Origin: Actinomycetales bacterium SN12 | Lineage (GTDB): Bacteria; Actinomycetota; Actinomycetes; Actinomycetales; Microbacteriaceae | Reading direction: 5' to 3' | Assembly: GCA_002837415.1 (NCBI GenBank) | Contig: PJCV01000002.1 | Location: forward strand, 469,411-533,410 | DNA length: 64,000 nt | Shown here: piece by piece, positions 37,608 through 46,198 of the stretch | Numbering within the stretch: the first letter of the stretch is position 1 | Layout: each line of letters opens with the position of its first letter | The notes under the pieces: generated by a model | Told to the model about the DNA's origin: nothing | Database searches by the model: none | What the model saw: the letters and a program-made list of their open reading frames with translations, nothing else | Program-made: the position numbers and the translations under genes

Positions 37608-38006
37608 ATGATGACCGAGATGAGCGAGCAGGAGTGCCGGGAGCTGCTCAGGGCGACGACGGTGGGGAGGATCGGCTTCGTCGCGGATGCCCGGGTGCAG
37701 ATCATCCCCGTCAACTACCTCGTCGACGGCGATGACGTCATCATCCGCGCCGCTCCGTCAGGCGTGCTCAGCGGGTTGACGGCGAGCACGGTTGAGGTCG
37801 CGTTCGAAGTGGACCACCACGATGATCTCGCGGGGTCGGGCTGGAGCGTCCTGCTGGGCGGATCCGTCTCGAAGATGACGGCTGAGGAGCTGGCAGCCGT
37901 GCCCGGCGCCTCGCGGCGCAGCCCGTGGGCCGAGGGCGACAGGTCGCTGCCGCTGCGCCTCACGCCGAGCTCGATCTCGGGTCGCCGGGTGCGCCGTCCC
38001 CGCTGA
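37608..38006 (+). CDS. Pyridoxamine 5'-phosphate oxidase-like flavin-binding protein
   Basis: 132 residues. Split-barrel fold pattern: a start of MSEQECRELLRATTVGRIGF, then PVNYLVDGDDVIIRAAPSG and the basic-poor loop VEVAFEVDHHDDLAGSGWSV then LLGGSVSKMT. Members bind FMN, F420 or heme; cofactor is not decidable here. Start ATG 37608 or 37611 (GGAAGGA upstream). It diverges from pcrA across 71 bp and is followed by the YccF gene in 21 bp, perhaps one operon. Confidence 0.8.
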   Translation: MMTEMSEQECRELLRATTVGRIGFVADARVQIIPVNYLVDGDDVIIRAAPSGVLSGLTASTVEVAFEVDHHDDLAGSGWSVLLGGSVSKMTAEELAAVPGASRRSPWAEGDRSLPLRLTPSSISGRRVRRPR

Positions 38007-38027
38007 GGGGGATGGGAGAATCAGCGC

Positions 38028-38420
38028 ATGCGCACGATCCTCAACATCGTCTGGGTCATCTTCGCCGGTTTCTGGCTGTGGCTGGGTTACATCGTGGCCG
38101 GCATCGTGCTGTGCATCCCGATCATCACCATCCCCTGGGCGATCGCGTCATTCCGCATCGCGGGATACTCGCTGTGGCCGTTCGGGCGTCAGGTGGTCGA
38201 TCACTCCAAGGCCGGTCTCGGGTCGATCCTGGGCAACATCGTCTGGGTGATCCTCGCCGGCTGGTGGCTCGCGCTCGGACACATCCTGTCGGGCATCGCG
38301 CTGTGCATCACGATCATCGGCATCCCGATGGGCATCGCCGACTTCAAGCTCGTGCCCGTCTCTCTCATGCCGCTCGGCAAGGAGATCGTCCCCAGCCGCG
38401 GCGGTGCGCTCCGAAGCTGA
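38028..38420 (+). CDS. YccF-domain membrane protein
   Basis: 130 residues with two tandem repeats of the YccF domain: ILNIVWVIFAGFWLWLGYIV then CIPIITIPWAIASFRIAGYS, and again GNIVWVILAGWWLALGHILS then ITIIGIPMGIADFKL. Four membrane helices. Inner-membrane family with no settled biochemical role. Ends 129 bp before the type VII cargo cassette, from which it is separated by a good promoter. Confidence 0.85.
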   Translation: MRTILNIVWVIFAGFWLWLGYIVAGIVLCIPIITIPWAIASFRIAGYSLWPFGRQVVDHSKAGLGSILGNIVWVILAGWWLALGHILSGIALCITIIGIPMGIADFKLVPVSLMPLGKEIVPSRGGALRS

Positions 38421-38461
38421 CCGGCCGGGTTCGCATAGCGCTGGACCGTCTGCCGGGTGAC

Positions 38462-38490
38462 TTGGCATCGCCGAGCGGCGCACCTATCTT
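38462..38490 (+). promoter_or_regulatory. Promoter of the type VII cargo cassette
   Basis: TTGGCA (38462-38467) and TATCTT (38485-38490) separated by 17 nt, matching the primary sigma consensus at 5 of 6 and 4 of 6 positions. It leaves a leader of about 53 nt before ATG 38550 with a GGGGGGGAG ribosome site. Confidence 0.6.
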
Positions 38491-38549
38491 TGACACTGCA
38501 TGCCTGACGAGCACCCGGGTCGGCATGCGCTGAACGGGGGGGGAGCCGG

Positions 38550-38858
38550 ATGGCCGAGATCGAAGTCCACAGTGATGCGTACGATGCCGTGCGCGCGGCT
38601 CTGACCGAGGCGGCGTCCCAGCTCGCCGCGGCGCGCGGCACGCTCACCTCTGCGGTTCCCTCGAACGCCTTCGGGCCGATCGGCGCGTTCATCCCACCGG
38701 TGCTCAACGCCGTCGGCGGCGCGGTCGAGGGCGCCGCGACGTTCGCCGGCTCCGTGTCGCAGCGCACCGGCGACGGCATCCAGAAGGCGGTCGCGGATTT
38801 CCAGACAGTCGACGAGAACGGTCGCGCCGACCTCGACCGGATCGCCGTGGAGGGCTGA
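38550..38858 (+). CDS. EspC/DUF2580-like type VII secretion target
   Basis: 102 residues, all helical, Ala-rich: AYDAVRAALTEAASQLAAAR near the N-terminus, hairpin turn FGPIGAFIPP, then GGAVEGAATFAGSVSQRTGD and the C-terminal ADFQTVDENGRADLDRIAVE. This YxxxD/E-like end and hairpin shape fit small EspC/ESX-secreted proteins that pair with a larger cargo protein. Strong GGGGGGGAG ribosome site. The next gene begins one base after its stop, so the two are translationally linked and probably secreted as a complex. Confidence 0.65.
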   Translation: MAEIEVHSDAYDAVRAALTEAASQLAAARGTLTSAVPSNAFGPIGAFIPPVLNAVGGAVEGAATFAGSVSQRTGDGIQKAVADFQTVDENGRADLDRIAVEG

Positions 38859-38859
38859 C

Positions 38860-40167
38860 GTGGGATCGACCGTCCTCCCCGAGGCCGATGCCGCTGCCAG
38901 GGCGCTCGCATCCGGCAGCTGGACCGACGGGCTGCCCCCGTCGGCAGGCAGCGACGACTGCGGCGGCGGCCTGCACGGCTTCGCCGCGGAGCTCATGCAG
39001 TTCGTGCGTCCCCTGGAGCAGCTCTTGGAGCAGGTCGCCGGCGATCCGGCGGGCCTGTACCAGGCGTCGCATGCCTGGGAGACCTACGCGGGCTCTGTGC
39101 AGTCGACCTCTCAGCTGTACCAGCGCGCGCTCACCCAGATCAGCGGGCAGGTGCAGGGTCTGACCGCGAAGGTCGTCGAAGGCGCGCTCACCGTGCTGTC
39201 GGGTGCGACGCACTCGATCGCCGACTGGTCGAAGGTCATGAGCCAGGCGCTGCAGCTGTGCGTGCGGGCCGTCGAGGTCATGCGCTCGCTGGTGTGCGCG
39301 GGCTTCGAGCTGCTGTCGACCATCGGCGGCGGCATCAAGGACTTCCTGTTCGGCAGCTGGCCATGGGAGCTCGACAAGAAGGCGCAGGTGATCCAGGAGT
39401 TCGCCGACAACTGCGCCCAGGTGATCGCCGAAGTCGTGTCCAACGTCGACCGCGCGCTGCAGGCGCTGCGGGAGATGCTGCGTCTGGCCACCGACCTCTA
39501 CCGCGCGATCCTCCCGTTCCACCAGAAGCTCGAGGATCTGCTCGGCGAGCTGCTCGAGAAGTACCCGCCCGGCTCGCTGCTCGGTCCTCTCGGCGGCCTG
39601 CCGGGTGGCATCCCGGCGGGGAGCATAGGCGACACGTACGATCCGGGACCGACTCCGTACGCGGGCTCCGATCACCGCTTCGTCGGAGATTACGACCTGG
39701 GCTACGCGCACCAGTTCGACCTGGGTCCGACCGACATGAGCACCGAGCAGCTGAACCAGATGCTGCAGCAGGAGTTCGGGCACGTCTTCCTGCCCTCGCG
39801 CGAGGGCGACAACTCGCAGCTCAACATGCAGCTCACCGGCGAGGGGCAGACGATCAAGACCTCGCTGTTCGGCATGGGCATCCCCGGCGTGACCTCAGGG
39901 GACATCACGGTACAGCAGGTCACGGACGACGGCTTCGTGATCGCCGCCAAGCGCGGGCATCCGGAATATCCCGGGGAAGTCGCGTTCCGACTTCGCAACG
40001 TGGACGGCCGTGGGGTCTTCGAGGTGACCGGCGCCTACGATGAGACGATCCTGTCTAACCTGGGCTTCGGCGGCAACACGAACCCCGCTTATGCCGGCAT
40101 CGCCGATGTCAGCATCTGGGCGGACATGCAGTATCGGCTGGAGGACATGATGCGGTATGGGCGTTAA
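38860..40167 (+). CDS. Large type VII cargo protein with unassigned C-terminal domain (putative effector)
   Basis: 435 residues from GTG 38860. Residues ~1-230 are helical with no signal peptide (FAAELMQFVRPLEQLLEQVA, then ALTQISGQVQGLTAKVVEGA, AQVIAEVVSNVDRALQALRE), like the secretion half of LXG/WXG-class proteins. A Gly/Pro-rich hinge (LLGPLGGLPGGIPAG) leads to a ~180-residue globular domain: DYDLGYAHQFDLGPTDMSTE, then EGQTIKTSLFGMGIPGVTSG, RGVFEVTGAYDETILSN and DVSIWADMQYRLEDMM. No known enzyme motif was recognised in this part. The architecture is that of a polymorphic effector; toxicity is inference. The last 11 bp overlap the lipoprotein gene. Confidence 0.6.
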   Translation: MGSTVLPEADAAARALASGSWTDGLPPSAGSDDCGGGLHGFAAELMQFVRPLEQLLEQVAGDPAGLYQASHAWETYAGSVQSTSQLYQRALTQISGQVQGLTAKVVEGALTVLSGATHSIADWSKVMSQALQLCVRAVEVMRSLVCAGFELLSTIGGGIKDFLFGSWPWELDKKAQVIQEFADNCAQVIAEVVSNVDRALQALREMLRLATDLYRAILPFHQKLEDLLGELLEKYPPGSLLGPLGGLPGGIPAGSIGDTYDPGPTPYAGSDHRFVGDYDLGYAHQFDLGPTDMSTEQLNQMLQQEFGHVFLPSREGDNSQLNMQLTGEGQTIKTSLFGMGIPGVTSGDITVQQVTDDGFVIAAKRGHPEYPGEVAFRLRNVDGRGVFEVTGAYDETILSNLGFGGNTNPAYAGIADVSIWADMQYRLEDMMRYGR

Positions 40168-40720
40168 GCGGGTGCTGGCGGCGGCCACCGTCGTGGTCAG
40201 CATCGTGACATTCGTCGGCTGCGCGGCGCGCACGGACAGGCCGAGCGACACGATTCCGCACGATGCACCCTCTGGTGGGCAGACGCTGGCCGAGATGCAG
40301 GATTCGCTGGGCTCCATTCCGGGGATCACAGTCACGGATGCCAGCAGTGCGCCGCCGAACATCAAGGGGAACACCGGCTACTCGATCGATCTGGAGGTCG
40401 AGCCCGGCTACACCGTCCTGGACGGGCCGGCGCTTGTTGATTTCGTTGTGGCATCGGTCTGGTCGGTGCGCGAGGGATACATGCCCAACGCACAGATCGA
40501 CATCTCGGTGTCCATGCCACCGGGCGGCGTCTTCGATGTCGCCGCAGCGGCGGTCGAGTCGGGATGGGCGAAGGAGGCTCGCCTGCCGGCCGGCGAGCGC
40601 AGCACCGTCGGCGTGCTGCTGAATCCGAACAAGGATCAGGGCGCCCGTAACCTCGAGCGGCTCGGATCGTGGCCGGGGGATGTGCCGGATGCCCCCGGCG
40701 GCATCACCGCGCAGGAATGA
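40157..40720 (+). CDS. Lipoprotein downstream of the cargo gene (possible immunity protein)
   Basis: 187 residues. Signal helix VLAAATVVVSIVTFVGCAAR ends in a lipobox (VGCA), so the mature protein is anchored outside the membrane. The rest is soluble: NTGYSIDLEVEPGYTVLDG then IDISVSMPPGGVFDVAAAAV and VGVLLNPNKDQGARNLERLG. No known domain. Translational overlap with the effector-like gene and extracytoplasmic location make an immunity role against a toxin that acts outside the membrane a reasonable inference. Confidence 0.6.
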   Translation: MGVKRVLAAATVVVSIVTFVGCAARTDRPSDTIPHDAPSGGQTLAEMQDSLGSIPGITVTDASSAPPNIKGNTGYSIDLEVEPGYTVLDGPALVDFVVASVWSVREGYMPNAQIDISVSMPPGGVFDVAAAAVESGWAKEARLPAGERSTVGVLLNPNKDQGARNLERLGSWPGDVPDAPGGITAQE

Positions 40721-40731
40721 GGAGGACCGAC

Positions 40732-41136
40732 ATGGACGAATCCGCGATCGAGGAAGGCTTCGCCGCCGCCCGACGGCAGCTGGACGACGTCACCAGACAG
40801 GCGCAGGAGAACCGCGCACGCGCGAACGCGCTCGCTGCCGACGTCGAGAACATCGTCGAGTCCGTGCGCAGTCCGCGTGGTGAGGTGACCGTGCGTGCGC
40901 ACGTCGGCGGCCGTCTCGCTGGGCTCGAATTCGGCTCGGGTGCTGAGGAGCTGGGTCTGGATGCCCTGGCCAGGGTGACGCTCACCACGATTGCCCAGGC
41001 GCAGCACAAGGCGATGACAGCGCTCGCCGAACGCGGCGCAGACCTCTTCGGTGAGCAGTCTGACATCGCGGCGAGTCTGCGATCCGACGCCGACCGGGGC
41101 TACCCCGCCGAGCCGACCGGACCGTCATGGACCTGA
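40732..41136 (+). CDS. YbaB/EbfC-family protein (type VII locus variant)
   Basis: 134 residues from ATG 40732 (GGAGGA upstream). Helical start (EEGFAAARRQLDDVTRQAQE), central beta part SPRGEVTVRAHVGGRLAGLE typical of the YbaB dimer fold, then a helical tail. Divergent YbaB members (EspL-like) accompany ESX cargo in Actinobacteria, where they may act as chaperones. Overlaps the WXG100 gene by 10 bp. Confidence 0.7.
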   Translation: MDESAIEEGFAAARRQLDDVTRQAQENRARANALAADVENIVESVRSPRGEVTVRAHVGGRLAGLEFGSGAEELGLDALARVTLTTIAQAQHKAMTALAERGADLFGEQSDIAASLRSDADRGYPAEPTGPSWT

Positions 41137-41417
41137 AGGTCGATCCCGAACGTCTCGATCAGCTCGCGGCCACCACCACAGCCTCAGCGGACGCGATCGT
41201 CGAGTCGCTCGATTCCCTTGCCGCGGCCGCGCAGCAGCTGCGCGGCCAGTGGGAGGGGGAAGCGCAGAGCGCCTTCACCCGCCGCTCGTCGGCGAACGAT
41301 GCTCAGTGGCGACAGCACGCGGCGACGCTGCGGCTCGCAGCGCAGCGGACGGCCCGGCTCGCACAGGAGTACCGTCAGGCTGACTCCGACGGGGCGCGCG
41401 CGGTCCTCGGGCGCTGA
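41127..41417 (+). CDS. WXG100-family protein (ESAT-6-like)
   Basis: 96 residues in the usual helix-turn-helix hairpin. The WXG turn is WEG in QLRGQWEGEAQSAFTRRSS, with the first helix ADAIVESLDSLAAAAQQLRG and the second helix WRQHAATLRLAAQRTARLAQ. It would be exported by a type VII (EccC-type) system; no secretion core genes are in this window, so the machinery must lie elsewhere. Last gene of the cassette started at 38550. Confidence 0.85.
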   Translation: MDLKVDPERLDQLAATTTASADAIVESLDSLAAAAQQLRGQWEGEAQSAFTRRSSANDAQWRQHAATLRLAAQRTARLAQEYRQADSDGARAVLGR

Positions 41418-41497
41418 GCGATCGCCGCAGGTTCGTCCGCGAGCACGGGACGCGGTCCACGCCCGAGCGAGCCGGCGGTCGCATCCGACGGGTCCGA

Positions 41498-42481
41498 TCA
41501 GCCGAAGAAGGCGACGCCCAGGTCGGCGTGGTCGACGAACACGCCGTCGACGCCCGTGTCGGCGATCTCCCGCCACTCGGCCTCGTAATCGCCGAACGCG
41601 GCCTTGCCTCCGGCTGCGCGGAACCGCGGATCGAGGAAGGCGTTCTCCGGGCGGCATGTCCAGGTGAAGACGCGCAGACCCCGTGCGTGCGCATCGGCGA
41701 CGATGGTGTTCCCCGCCGCCAGCAGCATCTTCTTGCTGACGCTGATGCCGTCGACGGTCCCGACGAGCTGGTCGAGCCCCGCGGGCGTGACGGCGGAGGC
41801 GTACTCAGGAGCATGACGGCCCAGCGAGCTGACGAGGTCGAACGGCCTGCCCGCCGACTCGATGAGATAGATGAAGGACGCCGCGATGCCGGTCTTCTGC
41901 AGCCGGTGCAGGATGGTCGACTCGAAGGACTCGATGATCAGCGGGAGGTCCCCTTCTGCCCAGCCCCCTGCACGCAGGTCGCGCTCGATGAGCGGCGCGA
42001 GATCGAGCCCGATGCTGTCGAAGTAGGTGGCGTGCTTGACCTCGAGCACGATGCCGATCTCGCGGCCGTGCTCATCTGACCCAGCACGCACCAGCGCCAG
42101 CAGGTCAGGGAGGCGCAGGATCGGCTGCCCGTCGTCGAACGTCGCACTCGATTGGCGGATCTTGGGCAGCCGCTCACGGGTGCGCAGCGTCGACAGCTCA
42201 GCCCAGGTGAAGTCCTCGGTGAACCAGCCGGTGAGCGAGACGCCATCGATGCGCTTGGTCGTGCGCCGCCCGGCGAACTCCGGGTGATCGGCGACATCGG
42301 TGGTGCCGGAGATCTCGTTCTCGTGCCGCAGCACGAGCACGCCGTCGCTCGTTGCGACCACATCGGGTTCGACGGCATCCACCCCCATCGCCAGGGCCAG
42401 CTCATAAGAGGATCGGCTGTGCTCGGGGCGATAGCCGGGGGCTCCGCGGTGACCGATGACGAGCGGTGTTCTCCTGGGCAC
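41498..42481 (-). CDS. Glycerophosphodiester phosphodiesterase family protein
   Basis: 327 residues. GDPD TIM barrel: VIGHRGAPGYRPEHSRSSYE holds the first His/Glu/Arg of the active site, AVEPDVVATSDGVLVLRHE the metal-binding Glu/Asp and second His, and GIVLEVKHATYF the Glu-Lys. It hydrolyses glycerophosphodiesters to glycerol-3-P and alcohols. GTG 42481 is chosen because TACGCT lies 6 nt upstream; ATG 42508 would also be in frame. No signal peptide, so likely cytoplasmic. Confidence 0.85.
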   Translation of the reverse strand: MPRRTPLVIGHRGAPGYRPEHSRSSYELALAMGVDAVEPDVVATSDGVLVLRHENEISGTTDVADHPEFAGRRTTKRIDGVSLTGWFTEDFTWAELSTLRTRERLPKIRQSSATFDDGQPILRLPDLLALVRAGSDEHGREIGIVLEVKHATYFDSIGLDLAPLIERDLRAGGWAEGDLPLIIESFESTILHRLQKTGIAASFIYLIESAGRPFDLVSSLGRHAPEYASAVTPAGLDQLVGTVDGISVSKKMLLAAGNTIVADAHARGLRVFTWTCRPENAFLDPRFRAAGGKAAFGDYEAEWREIADTGVDGVFVDHADLGVAFFG

Positions 42482-42487
42482 GCTCAC

Positions 42488-42493
42488 AGCGTA
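42488..42493 (-). promoter_or_regulatory. -10 box (TACGCT), leaderless start of GDPD gene
   Basis: On the minus strand TACGCT, then GTGAGC, then GTG 42481. Confidence 0.35.
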
Positions 42494-42567
42494 AAGCACC
42501 CATTGCATAGGTTCTCGCCGTATCTTTGAGGAAAGAGTTGACCGATCCCTCGGGAGCAGAGGCCACC

Positions 42568-43500
42568 ATGAGCAATTTCGCATTCAACAACCCGGCGTTC
42601 CAGCAGCAGGACCCGCGCAATGTCGCAAGCTACCCGGGTTCGCCGCAGGGCACGTACGCGCCGCCGCCCGCACCGGGCGCGGCCACCGGCGCCGCGTCGT
42701 TCCAGCACGCGGGGGTGGATGCCGCCGCCAATGCGCACCTGGAGGGGATGTACACCTCCCCATCCGCAGGCGCCCTCGAGACCGACCGGATGACGGTCGA
42801 GGACACGGTCTGGAAGACCGCAGGCCTCTTCGCCATCCTGCTCGTCACCGCCGTCGTCGGCTGGGTATGGACCGCCACCAGCTTCGTCAACTCCGGCGGC
42901 AACGCCGACATGACCCCGTGGATCGTCGGCGCGCTCGGCGGCTTCGTGCTCGCCATGGTCGTCACGTTCACCTCACGCAAGAAGGTGCGCCCCGCCCTCA
43001 TCTGGGCCTATGCGGCCTTCGAGGGTCTGTTCGTCGGCGCCATCTCGGCCTACTTCGAGATCATCTGGCCTGGTGTGGTCCTGCAGGCGACCCTCGCGAC
43101 GCTGGCCGTTGTCGGCGTGACCCTCGCGCTCTTCGCCAGCGGCAAGGTGCGCGCCTCCAAGAAGATGACGAAGGTCGTGCTCATCGCGATGGTGGGCTAC
43201 CTGGTGTTCCAGGTGCTGAACCTCATCCTCATGGCGACCGGCGTCGTGAACGCCGACCTCACCTTCGGCCTCTACAGCATGAAGGTGTTCGGGATCCCGC
43301 TCGGCGTCGTCATCGGCATCCTCGTCGTGCTCATGGCCGCCTACTCGCTGGTGATGGACTTCGACCAGATCCAGCAGGGCGTGCGCAACGGCGCTCCCCG
43401 CAAGTACGGCTGGATCGGCGCCTTCGGCATCATGGTCACGGTCGTCTGGCTGTATGTCGAGATCCTGCGCATCCTCGCGATCCTGCGCGGAAACGACTGA
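42568..43500 (+). CDS. Bax inhibitor-1/YccA family membrane protein
   Basis: 310 residues. A ~75-residue Pro/Ala-rich, probably disordered N-terminus (FAFNNPAFQQQDPRNVASYP) precedes seven membrane helices (WKTAGLFAILLVTAVVGWVW to VTVVWLYVEILRILAILRG). The DFDQIQQGVRNGAP stretch with paired acidic residues is the pH-sensing signature of BI-1 proteins, which form calcium-leak channels. Gene ends at a strong hairpin. Confidence 0.87.
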   Translation: MSNFAFNNPAFQQQDPRNVASYPGSPQGTYAPPPAPGAATGAASFQHAGVDAAANAHLEGMYTSPSAGALETDRMTVEDTVWKTAGLFAILLVTAVVGWVWTATSFVNSGGNADMTPWIVGALGGFVLAMVVTFTSRKKVRPALIWAYAAFEGLFVGAISAYFEIIWPGVVLQATLATLAVVGVTLALFASGKVRASKKMTKVVLIAMVGYLVFQVLNLILMATGVVNADLTFGLYSMKVFGIPLGVVIGILVVLMAAYSLVMDFDQIQQGVRNGAPRKYGWIGAFGIMVTVVWLYVEILRILAILRGND

Positions 43501-43517
43501 TTACAACACATTTCGTG

Positions 43518-43548
43518 AAGGGGCCGCCCTCTTCGGAGGGCGGCCCTT
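43518..43548 (+). terminator. Terminator after BI-1 gene
   Basis: GC-rich stem GGGCCGCCCTC / complement with a TTCG tetraloop, 18 nt after the stop, followed by CTTCC. Confidence 0.8.
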
Positions 43549-43676
43549 CCTGCATCTGTCAGCGCTTTTACCGCATTCTCTCAGCTCGCACAAGGGTATG
43601 CCGCACATTCGTGGCAGTCGGGCAGGCTTGAGGCATCCGGAAACCCCCGGGTATCACTCACAGATCGGAGACACAC

Positions 43677-43949
43677 ATGGGCTTCCTCGCCTTTCTCCTC
43701 CTCGGACTCATCGCCGGTGCGATCGCGAAGCTGATCCTCCCCGGCAAGCAGGGCGGCGGCTGGATCGTCACCCTTCTGCTCGGCGTCGTCGGCGCCCTCC
43801 TCGGCGGCTGGCTCGGCAGCGTGCTCTTCAACGCTCCTCTCGAGGAGTTCTGGAGCCTGCAGACCTGGCTGCTCGCGATCGGCGGCTCGATCATCGTGCT
43901 GCTGATCTACGGCCTCATCGTCGGCCGTGGTGACCGCCGCCGCGCCTGA
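43677..43949 (+). CDS. GlsB/YeaQ/YmgE family stress-response membrane protein
   Basis: 90 residues, three membrane helices with Gly-rich packing: FLAFLLLGLIAGAIAKLILP, WIVTLLLGVVGALLGGWLGS, and WLLAIGGSIIVLLIYGLIVG, ending GDRRRA. Transglycosylase-associated protein family; role in general or envelope stress. It stands alone between two terminators. Confidence 0.85.
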   Translation: MGFLAFLLLGLIAGAIAKLILPGKQGGGWIVTLLLGVVGALLGGWLGSVLFNAPLEEFWSLQTWLLAIGGSIIVLLIYGLIVGRGDRRRA

Positions 43950-43957
43950 CCCGCACA

Positions 43958-43995
43958 CGAAAGAGGTCGCTGCCTTCGGGCAGCGACCTCTTTCG
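43958..43995. terminator. Bidirectional terminator between glsB-type gene and guaA
   Basis: Perfect 17-bp arms with a TTCG tetraloop at 43975-43978; ends AAAGAG/CTCTTT give T-rich tails on both strands. Confidence 0.88.
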
Positions 43996-44023
43996 CATGT
44001 GAGCAGCTGGGAGCGGCGCAACG

Positions 44024-44053
44024 AAGAAGGGGCCGCCGTCGCGACCCCTTCTT
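44024..44053 (-). terminator. guaA terminator
   Basis: AAGAAGGGG / CCCCTTCTT arms with a 12-nt loop directly abutting the guaA stop codon; on the minus strand it is followed by CGTTGC. Confidence 0.7.
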
Positions 44054-45640
44054 TCACTCCCACTCGATGGTTGCCGGTGGCTTCGAGGTGACGTCGAGCA
44101 CGACGCGGTTCACCTCGCGCACCTCGTTGGTGATGCGGTTCGAGATCTTCGCGAGCACGTCGTACGGCAGACGCGTCCAGTCGGCGGTCATGGCGTCTTC
44201 GCTCGAGACGGGGCGCAGCACGATGGGGTGGCCGTAGGTACGACCATCACCCTGCACGCCCACCGAGCGCACATCGGCGAGCAGCACCACGGGGCACTGC
44301 CAGATGGTCTCGTCGAGGCCGGCCTTGGTCAGCTCCTCGCGGGCGATCGCGTCGGCCTCGCGCAGGATCTCGAGGCGCTCGCGGGTCACCTCTCCGATGA
44401 TCCGGATGCCCAGACCAGGACCGGGGAACGGCTGGCGGCCGACGATCGCCTCGGGGATGCCGAGCTCGCGACCGATCGCGCGGACCTCGTCCTTGAACAG
44501 CGCCCGCAGCGGCTCGACGAGCTCGAAGTCGAGGTCATCGGGCAGACCGCCCACGTTGTGGTGCGACTTGATGTTGGCGGTGCCCGCTCCCCCGCCCGAC
44601 TCGACGACGTCGGGGTACAGGGTGCCCTGCACGAGGAACTTCACGGGCGCTCCGCCGGTGGCCTTCGCCTCTTCGACGAGGTCACGCTGCACCTGCTCGA
44701 AGGCGCGGATGAACTCGCGCCCGATGATCTTGCGCTTGGTCTCGGGATCCGTCACACCCTCGAGGTGGCCCAGGAAGGTGTCGACGGCGTCGACCGTGAT
44801 CAGGCGCACGCCGGTGGATTCGACGTAGTCCTTCTCGACCTGCTCGCGCTCGCCCTTGCGCAGCAGCCCGTGATCGACGAACACGGCCGTCAGCTGGTCG
44901 CCGATCGCCTTGTGCACGAGAGCGGTCGACACGGCGGAGTCCACACCGCCGGAGAGAGCGGAGATGACGCGCGCATCGCCGACCTGGTCGCGGATGCGCT
45001 CGGTCTGCTCGGCGATCACGTTGTCGCTGTTCCAGTCGGCGGGCAGGCCCGCACCGCGGTGCAGGAAGTTCTCGATGATCGCCTGTCCGTTGACGGAGTG
45101 CTTGACCTCGGGGTGCCACTGCACGCCGTAGAGCCTGCGCTCCTCGTTCGCGAACGCGGCGACCTTGGTCGCCTCGGTGGTGGCGAGGACGTCGAAGCCC
45201 TCCGGAGCGCGCGAGACCTGGTCGCCGTGGCTCATCCACACGTTCTGCTCGGCGGGCTGGCCGGCGAGCAGCGTGCTCTCCGTCGCGGGGATGCGCGCGT
45301 CGGTCGCGCCGTACTCGCGAAGACCGGTATGCGCGACCTCGCCGCCGAGGGTCTGCGCCATGTACTGGAATCCGTAGCAGATGCCCAGCGTCGGGACGCC
45401 GAGGTCGAACACGGCCGGGTCGAGTTGCGGAGCACCGTCCTCATACACCGACGAGGGTCCGCCCGAGAGGATGAGCGCGACGGGGTTCTTCGCCGCGATC
45501 TCCTCGGCAGTGGCGGTGTGCGGCACGATCTCGCTGTAGACGCCCGCTTCACGGACGCGGCGGGCGATCAGCTGCGCGTACTGCGCTCCGAAGTCGACGA
45601 CCAGCGCGGGGCGCTGCTGGGTCTCGGTCTGCTCGGTCAA
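44054..45640 (-). CDS. guaA: GMP synthase (glutamine-hydrolysing)
   Basis: 528 residues, XMP to GMP. The class I glutamine amidotransferase domain has [27 protein letters not shown] (nucleophile Cys) and [10 protein letters not shown] (catalytic His). The ATP pyrophosphatase P-loop is [14 protein letters not shown], and the C-terminal dimerisation domain ends KPPATIEWE. The start is TTG 45640, overlapping the TGA of the DUF3817 gene (TTGA); GGAAGGTG precedes it. Confidence 0.97.
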   Translation of the reverse strand: MTEQTETQQRPALVVDFGAQYAQLIARRVREAGVYSEIVPHTATAEEIAAKNPVALILSGGPSSVYEDGAPQLDPAVFDLGVPTLGICYGFQYMAQTLGGEVAHTGLREYGATDARIPATESTLLAGQPAEQNVWMSHGDQVSRAPEGFDVLATTEATKVAAFANEERRLYGVQWHPEVKHSVNGQAIIENFLHRGAGLPADWNSDNVIAEQTERIRDQVGDARVISALSGGVDSAVSTALVHKAIGDQLTAVFVDHGLLRKGEREQVEKDYVESTGVRLITVDAVDTFLGHLEGVTDPETKRKIIGREFIRAFEQVQRDLVEEAKATGGAPVKFLVQGTLYPDVVESGGGAGTANIKSHHNVGGLPDDLDFELVEPLRALFKDEVRAIGRELGIPEAIVGRQPFPGPGLGIRIIGEVTRERLEILREADAIAREELTKAGLDETIWQCPVVLLADVRSVGVQGDGRTYGHPIVLRPVSSEDAMTADWTRLPYDVLAKISNRITNEVREVNRVVLDVTSKPPATIEWE

Positions 45641-46119
45641 CGGGCACCTTCCGGGGTGGTGGGCGCAGGCGTCGCGGCATGCTCCGCAGCCTCGCGCTGG
45701 GCGAGATAGGTCTTCACGTCGCGCGCCACGCGCGTCTCCATGAAGAAGGACAGCAGAGGGATGACGCCGCCGAGGGCGAGCAGGATGAAGCGCACGAACG
45801 GCCAGCGCATCATGCTCCACATGCGGAAGCACGCGAACAGATAGACCACGTAGAACCAGCCGTGCGCGACGAGGATGCCCTGCGACACGTTGAAGCCGTC
45901 GCCCGTCGATTCGAGTCCGTCGGCGGTCTCGACGACCTCGGCGAACCAGAGCGGACCGCCGGAGCCGCCGAGGAAGAGTTCGAGGTGGATCGGCGTGTAC
46001 TTCAGCACCATCTCGGTCACGAGCAGCAGCAGCATGACGCCGGTGATGATCGAGGCGATCTGGTAGAACTTCAGTGCTCCGCGGATCGCCGGGAAGCTGG
46101 CGACTCTGGGCTCGGGCAT
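45637..46119 (-). CDS. DUF3817 membrane protein
   Basis: 160 residues from ATG 46119 (GGAGGG upstream). Three hydrophobic segments ([60 protein letters not shown]) and the characteristic HGWFYVVYL and MR.P sequence of DUF3817. Often found directly upstream of guaA in actinobacteria; function unknown. A TAGAAT box lies 7 nt upstream of the ATG. 4-bp overlap with guaA. Confidence 0.8.
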   Translation of the reverse strand: MPEPRVASFPAIRGALKFYQIASIITGVMLLLLVTEMVLKYTPIHLELFLGGSGGPLWFAEVVETADGLESTGDGFNVSQGILVAHGWFYVVYLFACFRMWSMMRWPFVRFILLALGGVIPLLSFFMETRVARDVKTYLAQREAAEHAATPAPTTPEGAR

Positions 46120-46126
46120 GCCCTCC

Positions 46127-46132
46127 ATTCTA
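46127..46132 (-). promoter_or_regulatory. -10 box (TAGAAT) of DUF3817-guaA operon
   Basis: On the minus strand TAGAAT, then GGAGGGC, then ATG 46119. Five of six consensus positions. Confidence 0.55.
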
Positions 46133-46150
46133 GCCGCCGCGCCGAGACGG

Positions 46151-46183
46151 CGAAGGCCGCCGGACGGGGTCCGGCGGCCTTCG
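46151..46183 (-). terminator. Terminator of the nuclease gene
   Basis: Perfect 14-bp arms (CGAAGGCCGCCGGA and complement) with a 5-nt loop, 15 nt after the nuclease stop and before the DUF3817-guaA promoter. Confidence 0.8.
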
Positions 46184-46198
46184 CGGTCAGGGTCGAGA

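Noticed and set aside
43580..43645. SigB-type GGGTAT boxes upstream of the GlsB-like gene
   Set aside because: Two GGGTAT hexamers occur, but neither has a GTTT-type -35 at 13-15 nt.
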